Assembly (NCBI GenBank): GCA_035356615.1
Contig: DAOQSN010000022.1
Location: 26,399-90,398, forward strand
Reading direction: 5' to 3'
Origin: JAKQDH01 sp029558835
GTDB taxonomy: Bacteria; Planctomycetota; Phycisphaerae; UBA1845
Length of the DNA: 64,000 nt
This document shows positions 42,635 to 50,823 of the stretch, piece by piece (position 1 is the stretch's first letter; every line of letters starts with the position of its first letter). Below the pieces are notes generated by a model. The model ran no database searches and was not told the origin of the DNA. It saw only the letters and a program-made list of their open reading frames with translations. Made by a program: the position numbers and the translations under genes.

Positions 42635-43615
42635 TCAGTCGCGGACGATGCGCACCACCAGGGCGATGGCGTCCCCCCGGTCGGTGGAGGCGGGAGCCGC
42701 ACCGAGGATGACGTACTCACCGCACTTGACGGCCAGCGTGGTCTCCAGCCGGAACTCGCCGAGGTTGCCCTGCGCCGCCACCGCGTTCCCCTGCCGCAAT
42801 TGTCCGAACATCTCCGCGTTGGCGCTCAATTGCAGCTCGACCTGCTCGCTGTCCCCACGCCCACCGAGGTGGCCTTGCACTTCGAACCGCGAGGTGGTGA
42901 ACGACTCCCCGGCGCCGCCCTGGACCTCCCCGCGCTGCCTGAACTGCTCGCCCAGGGCGCTGCGTACGAGAATCATGCGCGCTTGCGTGAGATCCGCGAG
43001 CCCGCTGGCACTTAGCGTCCGGGCAACGGGGGCGAGGGCCTCGGGCAGCTTGCTACCCTCCGGCTTGGCGGCCGGGTCGATCCGCCCGCTGATGAAGAAG
43101 AACTGCGCGGTAAGCGTCTGGGTGGGGAGATCCAGCTCCCCCACCAATCCGGCGATGTCGTCCAGCACTGCCGGCGGGGCGGAGATGGCCAACTGCCGAT
43201 TCAACATGTCCGGCGCCACCCGCACCTGCTCGCCGCCGAACGAGTTGAGCACGATCTTCGCCATCTCCTCCAGAGGATAACTGCCCACGGGCAGCAGCCT
43301 GGTTCGGCGGGCGGAGCGTTCGGCCGGCGGCTGATCGACCTGCTGCAGCAGGTCGCGGACGGCCTGCACAACCTTCGGCTCGCCGCGCAGGACAAGCTGG
43401 CCGGTCGCCTCGGCAGCCGTGAGGGCGTCCAGCTCGCCGGCGTAGATTTCCTCCACCAGATTCAACGCTTCGAACGTCTGCAGGTGATTGAGCCGCACCA
43501 CCGCCACCTCGGACGGCGGCCGGGGCTCCTCCTGCGCCTCCGCACTCTGCAACGCCACCGGTGCCCAGAGCGTCAGGTTGGTCACGAACATGTAATACAT
43601 GGTCTTCATCAACAT
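42635..43615 (-). CDS. Secretin N-domain (NolW-like) protein without secretin pore
   Basis: A 326-residue exported protein. ATG 43615 has GGGAG 7 bases upstream; an in-frame ATG at 43642 is less well placed. After a signal-like segment ending near 'LQSAEAQ' there are two secretin short domains: about 35-95 ('VAVVRLNHLQTFEALNLVEE') and about 105-165 ('LPVGSYPLEEMAKIVLNSFG'). These bind partner proteins in type II/III secretion and pilus secretins. The beta-barrel domain is missing; the C-terminal half is a different, soluble domain ('GEFRLETTLAVKCGEYVILG'). It lies downstream of the ECF sigma and anti-sigma genes on the same strand. Confidence 0.75.
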   Translation of the reverse strand: MLMKTMYYMFVTNLTLWAPVALQSAEAQEEPRPPSEVAVVRLNHLQTFEALNLVEEIYAGELDALTAAEATGQLVLRGEPKVVQAVRDLLQQVDQPPAERSARRTRLLPVGSYPLEEMAKIVLNSFGGEQVRVAPDMLNRQLAISAPPAVLDDIAGLVGELDLPTQTLTAQFFFISGRIDPAAKPEGSKLPEALAPVARTLSASGLADLTQARMILVRSALGEQFRQRGEVQGGAGESFTTSRFEVQGHLGGRGDSEQVELQLSANAEMFGQLRQGNAVAAQGNLGEFRLETTLAVKCGEYVILGAAPASTDRGDAIALVVRIVRD

Positions 43616-43670
43616 CGGTGTACTCCCGTCGAAGCGAGCCACCCCCCTGTCGGGCGGGTTGCTCAGGTGC

Positions 43671-43712
43671 CAGTTCTCAGTTGTCAGTGGTCAGTTGTCA
43701 GTTCTCAGTTCG
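43671..43712. repeat. Heptanucleotide array (CAGTTNT), six units
   Basis: Six head-to-tail heptamers: CAGTTCT, CAGTTGT, CAGTGGT, CAGTTGT, CAGTTCT, CAGTTCG. The array lies between the anti-sigma gene and the secretin-domain gene. A short TTCGCTATTCC motif follows at about 43730-43740 and again near 43805. Confidence 0.85.
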
Positions 43713-43807
43713 TCAGCACGGGGCCGAGTTCGCTATTCCGCAAGCCCCTTCCTCGCCGCGGCGTCCGCAGGGACGACGCGCGTGCCGCTGCCGTCGTTCG
43801 CACTTCG

Positions 43808-44395
43808 CTATTCCTGCTTCCCGATCGTCGGATACAACCAAACCATGCGTACATTGGGGTCCGCCGCCGGCCTGGCAACGGCCAGGTAACGAGAGGCCGA
43901 TTCCCCGCGCAGACGCAACGGTGCGTCAGCAGGTGTTTGGGGCATCGGAGTCGGGGCCATGTGGACCGGCTGAGGCGCCGGCGCCAGTCCACCCTCGCCC
44001 CCATCCCGACTCGAGACCAGGTACCGCGTTCCCACGACCGCCAGCACAATGACCGCGGCCACGCGTGCCAGCCGGAGCGCGTGCAGCCGGCGTCGCGGGG
44101 CACGCCGCGCCGAAGCATCCACCGCCGGCTCCGCACCTCGCCGCGCGACCACGAACTCGGTCTGCACCCGCAAGTCTTCCAGCCCGCGCAGAAGCTGCTC
44201 CAGGTGGGCGACGTACCTTCGGCAGGCAGGACACGACTCCAGGTGGCGGTCCAGCACACCGTCGCTACCGGGCTGATCGAGTCGAGCGTCCCGCAGTGTC
44301 CATTGTCGATTGTCGATTGTCGATTGTCGATTCGCACCGTTGCGACACTGCTCGAGTCGTGCATGCCATTGTTGGCGGGCGAGGGCGCATCTCAT
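43808..44395 (-). CDS. Zinc-finger anti-sigma factor containing an in-frame heptamer array
   Basis: A 195-residue membrane anti-sigma factor for the ECF sigma encoded just upstream. The ATG overlaps the sigma stop (ATGA), which fixes the start. The ZAS zinc motif H-x3-C-x2-C is at His 51, Cys 55, Cys 58 ('DRHLESCPACRRY'), and one transmembrane helix spans about 108-124 ('RLARVAAVIVLAVVGTRYLV'). The C-terminal part lies outside the membrane. Codons 22-32 are encoded by four tandem CGACAAT heptamers, giving 'NRQSTIDNRQW'. Seven is not a multiple of three, so gain or loss of one unit would shift the frame before the zinc motif. Confidence 0.82.
   Translation of the reverse strand: MRCALARQQWHARLEQCRNGANRQSTIDNRQWTLRDARLDQPGSDGVLDRHLESCPACRRYVAHLEQLLRGLEDLRVQTEFVVARRGAEPAVDASARRAPRRRLHALRLARVAAVIVLAVVGTRYLVSSRDGGEGGLAPAPQPVHMAPTPMPQTPADAPLRLRGESASRYLAVARPAADPNVRMVWLYPTIGKQE
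44302..44329. repeat. Heptanucleotide array (ATTGTCG) x4 inside the anti-sigma gene
   Basis: Four perfect ATTGTCG units, followed by the partial ATTCG. On the coding (minus) strand this is CGACAAT x4. It sits between the start codon and the zinc-binding motif of the anti-sigma factor. A related CAATCGT doublet lies at 32834. Confidence 0.9.
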
Positions 44396-44991
44396 GCTGT
44401 ATTCCCTCCTGCTGAGTCCGGGTCCTCGAACCAGCCGGGACGCTGCATGAGCAGTCGGTCCCGCAGCGTCTCCAGTCCCGCCTGGGCATGCACCCTGGCC
44501 GTCGAGGGCGCGATCCCGAGCACCTCGGCGATCTGCTCATACGACATCTGCTGCAGGTAGCGCAACACGATTACCTCCTGCTGGCGGCGCGGAAGTTCGC
44601 TCACCAGTTGCCGCAGGGCCTCGGCATGCTCATCCCTGCCGGCCGTGGTGGTCGGTTCAGCCTCCACCGGCCGGGCGAACCTCGTCGCTTGGCGTAGCCA
44701 GCGTTGCCTTCGGCGGCCGTGCAGCCGACAGCGTTGCACCACGATCCGGCACACCCAACTGAACCAACGGGCAGGCACCCGCAGCCGGTCCTCTTGCTCG
44801 TGGGCGACTGCCAGAGCATCTTGTACGGCGTCTTCCGCATCGTCTTGGTTCCACAGGAAGCGGTAGGCAAGCCGGACCAGGCGGTCCCGCAGATCGCCGG
44901 TGATCGGCGGCCGCCGGCCCGTGTCCGCCGGCTCGGTGGTACGCGCCGGGCAGACGGCCACGTTGGTCGAGTCTTCGCTTCGCCTGGTCAC
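44392..44991 (-). CDS. RNA polymerase ECF sigma factor
   Basis: A sigma-70 family protein of about 199 residues. Region 2 has 'RLAYRFLWNQDDAEDAVQDA' and 'RWFSWVCRIVVQRCR'. Region 4 has 'LPRRQQEVIVLRYLQQMSYE' and the recognition helix 'APSTARVHAQAGLETLRDRL'. GTG 44991 is chosen because CAGGA lies 5 bases upstream; GTG 45021 would add ten residues. It is co-transcribed with its presumed anti-sigma factor (overlapping start) and the secretin-domain gene. The activating signal is unknown; the pairing with an exported secretin-domain protein hints at an envelope function. Confidence 0.9.
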   Translation of the reverse strand: MTRRSEDSTNVAVCPARTTEPADTGRRPPITGDLRDRLVRLAYRFLWNQDDAEDAVQDALAVAHEQEDRLRVPARWFSWVCRIVVQRCRLHGRRRQRWLRQATRFARPVEAEPTTTAGRDEHAEALRQLVSELPRRQQEVIVLRYLQQMSYEQIAEVLGIAPSTARVHAQAGLETLRDRLLMQRPGWFEDPDSAGGNTA

Positions 44992-45412
44992 CGTTTCCTG
45001 CCCCTTGGGTGCCGGTTTCACCGCTTCAGATGCTCACCGGGCCGGCGGCGTTTAGTCGGAATCCTCCGCGGCGGAGCCGGGGGGGGTGCCGGTTGCCGGC
45101 GGCCGCGCCCCGTTGTACCCGGTTTCGCTGCGGGCGGATGCCGAGCCCGTGCCTGCCGGGCGACGCTCACCCAGGACGGTGGGCCCGGTCTTGCCAGCCG
45201 TGCATCAACGTGCTATGACGACGGCCATCCGTGCCGGGGCGCGGCCCGGCCGGACGCTACCTGGATTTTAGGCGGCGCGCACACGCGGGGTTGGCTCTGA
45301 GGTGCGCCCCCGGTGCAGCCGGCCCCGGTCCGACGCCTGCCGGTGCGGTCCGGCGGCAGTCGGGCGGACGCCACGGCGGTGAAGCCGCCGGCCCTGTGAG
45401 GAGAATGTGCCA
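44992..45412. other. Divergent gap between sigma gene and MFS transporter
   Basis: About 420 bp, with no gene seen. It should contain the promoters of the ECF cluster and the MFS gene; an autoregulated ECF promoter could not be picked out by eye. Confidence 0.4.
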
Positions 45413-46699
45413 ATGGACAACGCCAAGGTCATGAACCGCTGGCTGGTCGTGGTGGGTGCGATTCTTATCCAGCTTTGCCTGGGGGCGATCTATGCCTGGA
45501 GCGTGTTCACTAAACCGCTGACCGAGGCCGGGTGGAGCAAGGCGCAGACGCAAGCGGTGTTCTCGGCCGGTCTGGCGTTGTTCGCCATTGTTATGGTCAT
45601 TGCCGGACGCATGATGCCCAAGCTGGGCCCGCGCAAGCTGGCGATCGCGGGCGGCGTCGTCCTCGGGCTCGGCTACATCCTCGGGGGGTTAAGCGGCGGA
45701 ACCAGCTTCTGGCCGACGTTTCTGTTCGTGGGAGTCATCGGTGGAGCAGGCATTGGGTTGGGGTACGTGGTTCCCATCGCCGTCGGCATCCGGTGGTTTC
45801 CCGACAAGAAGGGGCTTGTGTCCGGCTTGGCCGTGGCGGGGTTCGGCTTCGGTGCTACGCTGTGGATGACCCTGGCGGACTCCCTGGGCAGGCTCGGGGG
45901 TGGGCACTTCCTGACGACGATGGGGCTGGGCAAGACGTGGATCATTTACGGCATTGCCTACCTCATCATCGTATTGATCGGGAGCATCTGGATGGCCTTC
46001 CCACCGGAGGGCTGGAAGCCTGCGGGCTGGAGCCCGGTTACGCCGGCGGCCAAGGGGCCCGCGGCCGGGACCGTGGACTTCCGCTCGGGGCAGATGCTGG
46101 CTACGCCGCAATTCTACATGATCCTGCTGACCTTCGCGTTCGGGGCGAGCGCCGGCCTGATGAGCATCGGGCTGATGAAGCTGTTTCCGATGCAGGCTCT
46201 CCAGGCCCGCGGCATGGACACGGAAGCTGCCAGTGCGGTCGCCACCATGGCCATGGGTGTGTTCTTCGCGCTCTCCAATGGGATCGGTCGGATCGTCTGG
46301 GGCCTGGTGAGCGACAAGATCGGACGCAAGCCGTCCATCATCATCATGTCCGTGACGCAGGGCGTGTTCGTCATTCTGTTTCAGTTCATGGCCGGCAATG
46401 CCGCGACGTTGTACCTGTTCGCGGTGCTGATCGGGTTCAACTTCGGCGGCAACTTCGCCCTGTTCCCGGCAATCACGGCCGACACGTTCGGGAACAAGTA
46501 CGTTGGGCAGAACTACGGCTGGGTGTTTCTGGCGTACGCAGTCGGCGGCATCTTTGGGCCGATGCTGGGCGGCAAGCTCGGCGACATGGGCAGCTTTCCG
46601 CTGGCGTTCACGATCTGTGGCGTGCTGTGCCTGGTTGCCGGCGGCGTGATTGCGGCAGTGAGACAGCCAAAGCCGGCCGCCCAGGCAGTGGCCGCCTGA
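45413..46699 (+). CDS. MFS transporter, oxalate/formate antiporter (OFA) family
   Basis: A 428-residue inner-membrane transporter with twelve predicted helices. The N-terminus 'ILIQLCLGAIYAWSVFTKPL' is the OFA signature, and 'GRMMPKLGPRKLAI' is the cytoplasmic loop 2-3 motif. 'GGAGIGLGYVVPIAVGIRWF' and 'GRIVWGLVSDKIGRKPSI' mark the two halves. OFA members carry oxalate, formate, lactate or other small carboxylates; the substrate cannot be assigned. ATG 45413 has AGGAGA about 8 bases upstream. No oxalate-degrading genes lie nearby. Confidence 0.92.
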   Translation: MDNAKVMNRWLVVVGAILIQLCLGAIYAWSVFTKPLTEAGWSKAQTQAVFSAGLALFAIVMVIAGRMMPKLGPRKLAIAGGVVLGLGYILGGLSGGTSFWPTFLFVGVIGGAGIGLGYVVPIAVGIRWFPDKKGLVSGLAVAGFGFGATLWMTLADSLGRLGGGHFLTTMGLGKTWIIYGIAYLIIVLIGSIWMAFPPEGWKPAGWSPVTPAAKGPAAGTVDFRSGQMLATPQFYMILLTFAFGASAGLMSIGLMKLFPMQALQARGMDTEAASAVATMAMGVFFALSNGIGRIVWGLVSDKIGRKPSIIIMSVTQGVFVILFQFMAGNAATLYLFAVLIGFNFGGNFALFPAITADTFGNKYVGQNYGWVFLAYAVGGIFGPMLGGKLGDMGSFPLAFTICGVLCLVAGGVIAAVRQPKPAAQAVAA

Positions 46700-46849
46700 C
46701 CGACAGGGTTCGGAGTGAGCCGGGCCAGTCGACCTGTATTTCCGGATCGAGGGCACTTCGCGGGCGCTCGGATGCACTATGCGCGCTAAGAGTACCTTAC
46801 GCCCCGCGCTCGCTGAATCCCTGCCGACCGGCGGCGCACGGATGGTGGT

Positions 46850-47263
46850 CTACTTGGCCGGGGCGGGCTGCTTGGGGCCTTCGCTGAAGAACCCCTCGAT
46901 CGCTCCGATCAGGCGGTCCATGCGGAAGGGCTTGTTGAGGTAGCCGTCCACGCCGAGGCTCTCCGCCCAGAGTTGGTGGCGTTTGCCCTGGTTGCCCGTG
47001 ATCATGATCACGTAGGGCTTGTCGCCTTTCTTCTTCTTGGCTTTGAGCTTCTCGAGGACGAGGAACCCGCTGCGCTTGGGCAGCATGGCGTCGAGCACGA
47101 CAACGTCCGGGTTGAACTCGGCCGCCATCGTCAGAGCCGCGTTGCCGTCCCCCGCACTCTTGATCGTGGCGCCGGTCTCGTCCAGCACCATCCTCAGGGC
47201 CGCGACCATGTCCGGGTCGTCATCGACCACAAGAACGGTTTTCCCTTCAAGAGTACCTGCCAC
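46850..47263 (-). CDS. Stand-alone response-regulator receiver domain
   Basis: A 137-residue CheY-like protein. The acidic pocket 'VLVVDDDPDMV' (10-20), phospho-acceptor Asp 58 in 'VVVLDAMLPKRSG', 'IMITGNQ' and the switch lysine in 'GYLNKPFRMDRL' are all present. There is no output domain; a short Lys/Pro/Ala-rich tail follows. GTG 47263 is chosen because AAGGAGG lies 8 bases upstream. No histidine kinase is adjacent, so its partner is encoded elsewhere. Confidence 0.93.
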   Translation of the reverse strand: MAGTLEGKTVLVVDDDPDMVAALRMVLDETGATIKSAGDGNAALTMAAEFNPDVVVLDAMLPKRSGFLVLEKLKAKKKKGDKPYVIMITGNQGKRHQLWAESLGVDGYLNKPFRMDRLIGAIEGFFSEGPKQPAPAK

Positions 47264-48077
47264 TGTTGGTAGCCTCCTTGACGTATGCAGAACCGCTGCT
47301 CGCCCTGCGGAGAGCAGCACCGGTCGCTGCTGGGCTGCGGCGGTCGTCCGCACTCCCGCGTATGCCTCCGCCGTGGCCGGCGCCCGGTCGTGCCCTCAAG
47401 TGTGGGTAAGCTGGACCCTTGCCTCTGCAACGGCCGGCCGGACCGCGGGGGCGCCACACGGATTACCCTTGTCGCCGAGCGACGTCGGGGGAGGGCGCCC
47501 CGTCCTACGACGAAGGCAAAGGACGTCGCTGCATTTCCAATGCCATGCCTGACGCGCGGAGTGGCCCGCCGGCGGAGAAGCGTCAGAACGAACCGCCCGC
47601 AGTATAAAGACCCCGCGCAGCGGGGGCAAGATTCCGGAGGTAACTTGTTGTCATTTTGCGACAGGGCGGGTCCGGGGTAGAGCCCACCCCGGCTTGCCTT
47701 CCGCGCGGCCAAACCTGCGGCCGGCGTGGGGAGTAGCCGCTGCCCGTGCCGCCGAGTGCCCTCCGCGCCGGTTCGCCCTGCCGTAGCCCGTGCGGGCGAC
47801 TTGGGCTACCGCGCCACTTTACCGGACCAACCGATTCCGCTAGATTCTCGGGTCAGCCTCAATGGCTCCATGCAATGGGGAGGTCGAGCGACGCATCCGA
47901 GTAACGTCGGGAGGACGTGGTCGGCTGGGGCGTAACTGTGCCAGCCCACGGTGCGGGTCAACGGTCGCCGATTCCGCAGGCCGTGCCCGCCGGCCCGGGC
48001 GTGCCGCCGTTCCAGCTCTCCACCTGCGTGGTTGTCTGTAGCTTGACTCGCCACCGGCGCGGAGGCGGGGAAACGCT
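47264..48077. other. Long divergent gap between receiver gene and recJ
   Basis: About 810 bp with no gene I can support. It includes GGGCGGGTCCGGGGTAGAGCCCACCCCGG (about 47663-47691), which resembles the GTGGGC/GCCCAC repeats at 57190, and a TATAAAG motif near 47604. Possible small or non-coding RNA genes here cannot be judged by eye. Confidence 0.4.
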
Positions 48078-49832
48078 GTGTCGAAAGAGTGGGTTATCGC
48101 ACCGGAGCCGCAGGGCAGCGCGCAGGCGGCGCGCCAGTGGGGGGTACCGCCGCTGGTCGCCCAACTGCTGCTGAACCGCGGGCTCTCCCCCCAGCAGCCC
48201 GTCGGGCCTTTTCTTTCACCCCAATTGAAGGACATCCACGAACCGCGTTTGCTTGCCGGTGCCGCGGCAGCCGCCGACCGCGTCGTGGCGGCCATTCAGG
48301 CGCGCCAACGCATCGTCATCTTCGGCGACTATGACGTGGACGGCACGGCCGGCGTGGCCATTCTGCTCCACGTGCTGCGTGCGGCCGAAGCGCAGGTCTC
48401 CTTCTACGTTCCGCATCGCATCGACGAGGGGTACGGTCTCAACCGCGAGGCGGCCCTGAAGCTGGTCGCGGAAGGGGCCGCGCTCATCATCACTGTCGAT
48501 TGCGGCATCTCGGCCACCACGGTGGCACAGGACCTGCGCCAGGCCGGTGTGCCGCTCATTATCACCGATCACCACACGCCGGGGCCGGAACTGCCGGAGG
48601 CGGACGTGATCGTGCACCCGGCCGTGGGTGGCACGTATCCCAACCCGGATTTGTGTGGCGCCGGCGTGGCCTTCAAGCTGGCGTGGATGATCGCTCAGCG
48701 GCTCAGCGGTGCGCCGCGCGTCGCCCCCGGCTGGCGACAACTGCTGATCGATCTGCTACCGCTGGCCGCCCTGGGCACGATTGCCGATGTCGTTCCGTTG
48801 CTGGGCGAGAACCGCATCCTTGCCCGGCACGGTTTGAGCGCGCTGAGTCAGACGCCCTGGCCGGGGCTGCGGGCGCTGATCGAGGCCGCCGGTCTGAACG
48901 GGGCGCGGATCGACAGTTACGACGTGGGCTTCAAGCTGGCCCCGCGGATCAACGCAGCCGGGCGGATGGGGCATGCCCGCCTGGCCGTCGAGCTGCTTAC
49001 TTGCGAGACGCCCGAGCGTGCCCGGGAGATCGCCCTGTACCTTGATGATCAGAACCGGCAGCGGCAGGCAACGGAAACACGTCTGACGCGGGAGGCCGGC
49101 GCGCTCGTGGAACGCGACGGGCTTGCCGGCGACGCGCACCGCGGCATCGTGCTGGCTGGCGCCAACTGGCACGCCGGCGTGCTGGGCATCGTGGCGGCCA
49201 AGCTGGTCGATCGCTATCACCGGCCTGCTGTGCTGATCTCGCTCAACGGCAGCGAGGGGCAGGGCTCAGCGCGCAGCGTGCGGCACTTCGACATGTTTGC
49301 CGCCCTGCACGCGTGCCGGGAGCACCTGCTGGCTTACGGCGGGCATGCGATGGCGGCCGGGCTGCGCATCAAGTCCGACTGCGTGCCCGCCTTCACGGAA
49401 GCGTTCGTGGCGCAGGCGAACCAGGCGCTGACCGGCGTGGACCTGGTGCCGAAGTTGCGGCTGGATGCGGCCGTGGATCTGACGGCCTTGACGCTGACCA
49501 CCGCCGAAGTGGTGGCCAACCTGGGTCCCTTCGGTACGGGTAATCCCAAGCCGCGGCTGGCCACTCAATGGGTCGAGCTGGCGGACGAGCCGCGTTCGGT
49601 GGGGCGTGAGCAGAATCACTTGCAGGCGGTGTTCGCGCAGAACGGCGTGCAGATGCGGGGGATCGGCTTCGGCCTGGCCCCGTTGCTGGAGGACCTCAAG
49701 CAGCACCGCCGTTGCCGCGTCGCGTTCGAGCCGATGATCAACGACTTCAACGGCCGGCGCAGCGTCGAGATGCGCATCCTCGACGTCCAGTTCCCCGAAA
49801 AAGGGGACATCACTGATTATCCCTCAGCGTAA
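48078..49832 (+). CDS. recJ: Single-stranded-DNA-specific exonuclease RecJ
   Basis: A 584-residue 5'-3' ssDNA exonuclease acting in recombination, mismatch and base-excision repair. DHH-family motifs are present: 'VIFGDYDVDGTAGVAILL' (motif I, near 90), 'ITVDCGIS', 'LIITDHHTPG' (DHH, near 158), 'APRINAAGRMGHARLAVEL', and the DHHA1 'QGSARSV' with 'AYGGHAMAAGLRI'. GTG 48078 is the start. The last ten or so residues ('EKGDITDYPSA') are not RecJ-like: they come from the repeat AAAAAGGGGACATCACTGATT that flanks the neighbouring transposase, so the gene's end was altered by that element. Confidence 0.96.
   Translation: MSKEWVIAPEPQGSAQAARQWGVPPLVAQLLLNRGLSPQQPVGPFLSPQLKDIHEPRLLAGAAAAADRVVAAIQARQRIVIFGDYDVDGTAGVAILLHVLRAAEAQVSFYVPHRIDEGYGLNREAALKLVAEGAALIITVDCGISATTVAQDLRQAGVPLIITDHHTPGPELPEADVIVHPAVGGTYPNPDLCGAGVAFKLAWMIAQRLSGAPRVAPGWRQLLIDLLPLAALGTIADVVPLLGENRILARHGLSALSQTPWPGLRALIEAAGLNGARIDSYDVGFKLAPRINAAGRMGHARLAVELLTCETPERAREIALYLDDQNRQRQATETRLTREAGALVERDGLAGDAHRGIVLAGANWHAGVLGIVAAKLVDRYHRPAVLISLNGSEGQGSARSVRHFDMFAALHACREHLLAYGGHAMAAGLRIKSDCVPAFTEAFVAQANQALTGVDLVPKLRLDAAVDLTALTLTTAEVVANLGPFGTGNPKPRLATQWVELADEPRSVGREQNHLQAVFAQNGVQMRGIGFGLAPLLEDLKQHRRCRVAFEPMINDFNGRRSVEMRILDVQFPEKGDITDYPSA
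49798..49820 (+). repeat. Transposase-associated repeat, direct copy 1 (within recJ)
   Basis: AAAAAGGGGACATCACTGAT plus TAT. It is read in frame by recJ as 'KGDITDY'. Five copies of this 21-23-bp repeat surround the transposase gene. Confidence 0.88.
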
Positions 49833-49995
49833 AAGGGGACATCACTGATTACGACCCACGCCCCTGTCGGGGCGTGGCGTCCAAGTCGCGTTTGCCGCGA
49901 ATTCCACGTGAAATGTGGGAGCATCGGGGCGTTGGCGGTTGTTGACAGTGGCCCGCAACGCGCAGCCACGGTAAAATCAGTGATGTCCCCTTTTT
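49831..49995. repeat. Inverted-repeat pair (BIME/REPIN-like) left of the transposase
   Basis: A direct copy (49831-49851) and an inverted copy (49975-49995) of AAAAGGGGACATCACTGATT bound a 165-bp unit. Inside is a perfect 9-bp hairpin, CCACGCCCCTGTCGGGGCGTGG (49856-49877). The recJ stop codon (TAA) lies at 49830-49832, where the unit begins. Pairs of inverted REP-like repeats next to a RAYT gene are the classical organisation. Confidence 0.85.
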
Positions 49996-50042
49996 GGTCC
50001 TGGTTCTTGACGGCCGGCGTCTGAGGCGGTAGCTTCGCCGGT

Positions 50043-50729
50043 ATGCCCCGTACTGCCCGATCAACGGAGGCTGGTCTCATCTACCACGTGCTCAACCGCG
50101 GCAACGGGCGTATGTGCCTGTTTCACAAGGACGCCGACTATGCGGCCTTTGAAAGGGTGCTGGCGGAAGGGATCGAGCGATACCCCGTGGAACTGCTGAC
50201 GTACTGTCTGATGAACAACCACTGGCACCTCGTCCTGCGGCCCAGGACCAACACCACCCTGGGCAGGTTCATGGGCTGGGTGGGGGTAACGCACGTTCGG
50301 CGACACCACGAGCACTATCACAGCCGCGGGGGCGGGCATCTGTACCAAGGCCGATTCAAGAGCTTCCCGGTGCAGGACGACGCTCACTTCCTGACGTTGT
50401 GTCGCTACGTCGAGGCGAACGCGTTGCGCGCGGGTGTGGTTCGCCGGGCCGAGGAGTGGCCGTGGGGCGCGCTGTACGCCCGCGAACGGAAGAGCAAGCC
50501 ACTGGTGCTGGCAACTTGGCCGGTGCAGCGCCCGCCGGACTGGAAGCGGATGGTCAACACCGCCATCGGGGACACGGAACTGGACAAGCTGCGGATGAGC
50601 GTGTGCCGCGGGCGCCCCTGGGGGGCGGATGAATGGGTACAGCCTGTCGCGCAGCGCCTCGGGCTCGAATTCACGTTCCGCAACGCCGGCCGGCCGGTCA
50701 CGCAGGGGGGAAAAAGGGGACATCACTGA
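50043..50729 (+). CDS. REP-associated tyrosine transposase (RAYT, Y1 family)
   Basis: A 228-residue HUH-superfamily nuclease related to IS200/IS605 TnpA. RAYTs are single-copy, often domesticated enzymes thought to mobilise REP palindromes. The HUH motif is His 60-Trp-His 62 in 'YCLMNNHWHLVLRP', and the catalytic Tyr is probably Tyr 122 in 'CRYVEANALRAGVVRRAEEW'. 'GHLYQGRFKSFPVQDD' is also typical. Both motifs are intact, so the enzyme may be active. The stop codon TGA and the last residues 'KRGHH' are supplied by the flanking repeat itself (AAAAAGGGGACATCACTGA). It is flanked by inverted-repeat pairs on both sides. Confidence 0.93.
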   Translation: MPRTARSTEAGLIYHVLNRGNGRMCLFHKDADYAAFERVLAEGIERYPVELLTYCLMNNHWHLVLRPRTNTTLGRFMGWVGVTHVRRHHEHYHSRGGGHLYQGRFKSFPVQDDAHFLTLCRYVEANALRAGVVRRAEEWPWGALYARERKSKPLVLATWPVQRPPDWKRMVNTAIGDTELDKLRMSVCRGRPWGADEWVQPVAQRLGLEFTFRNAGRPVTQGGKRGHH

Positions 50730-50821
50730 TTATCGACTATCGTGACGTAAATGCCTATTGCTGAAGGGTAAACGCTATAACCGTTGGTGATCCTGCGCAA
50801 ACTCAGTGATGTCCCCTTTTT
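50711..50821. repeat. Inverted-repeat pair right of the transposase
   Basis: A direct copy (50711-50733) and an inverted copy (50801-50821) of AAAAAGGGGACATCACTGA bound a 111-bp unit that overlaps the 3' end of the transposase gene. The downstream convergent gene's stop codon (TAG, minus strand) begins 3 bp beyond. The interior sequence differs from that of the left unit; only the ends are shared. Confidence 0.85.
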
Positions 50822-50823
50822 CT

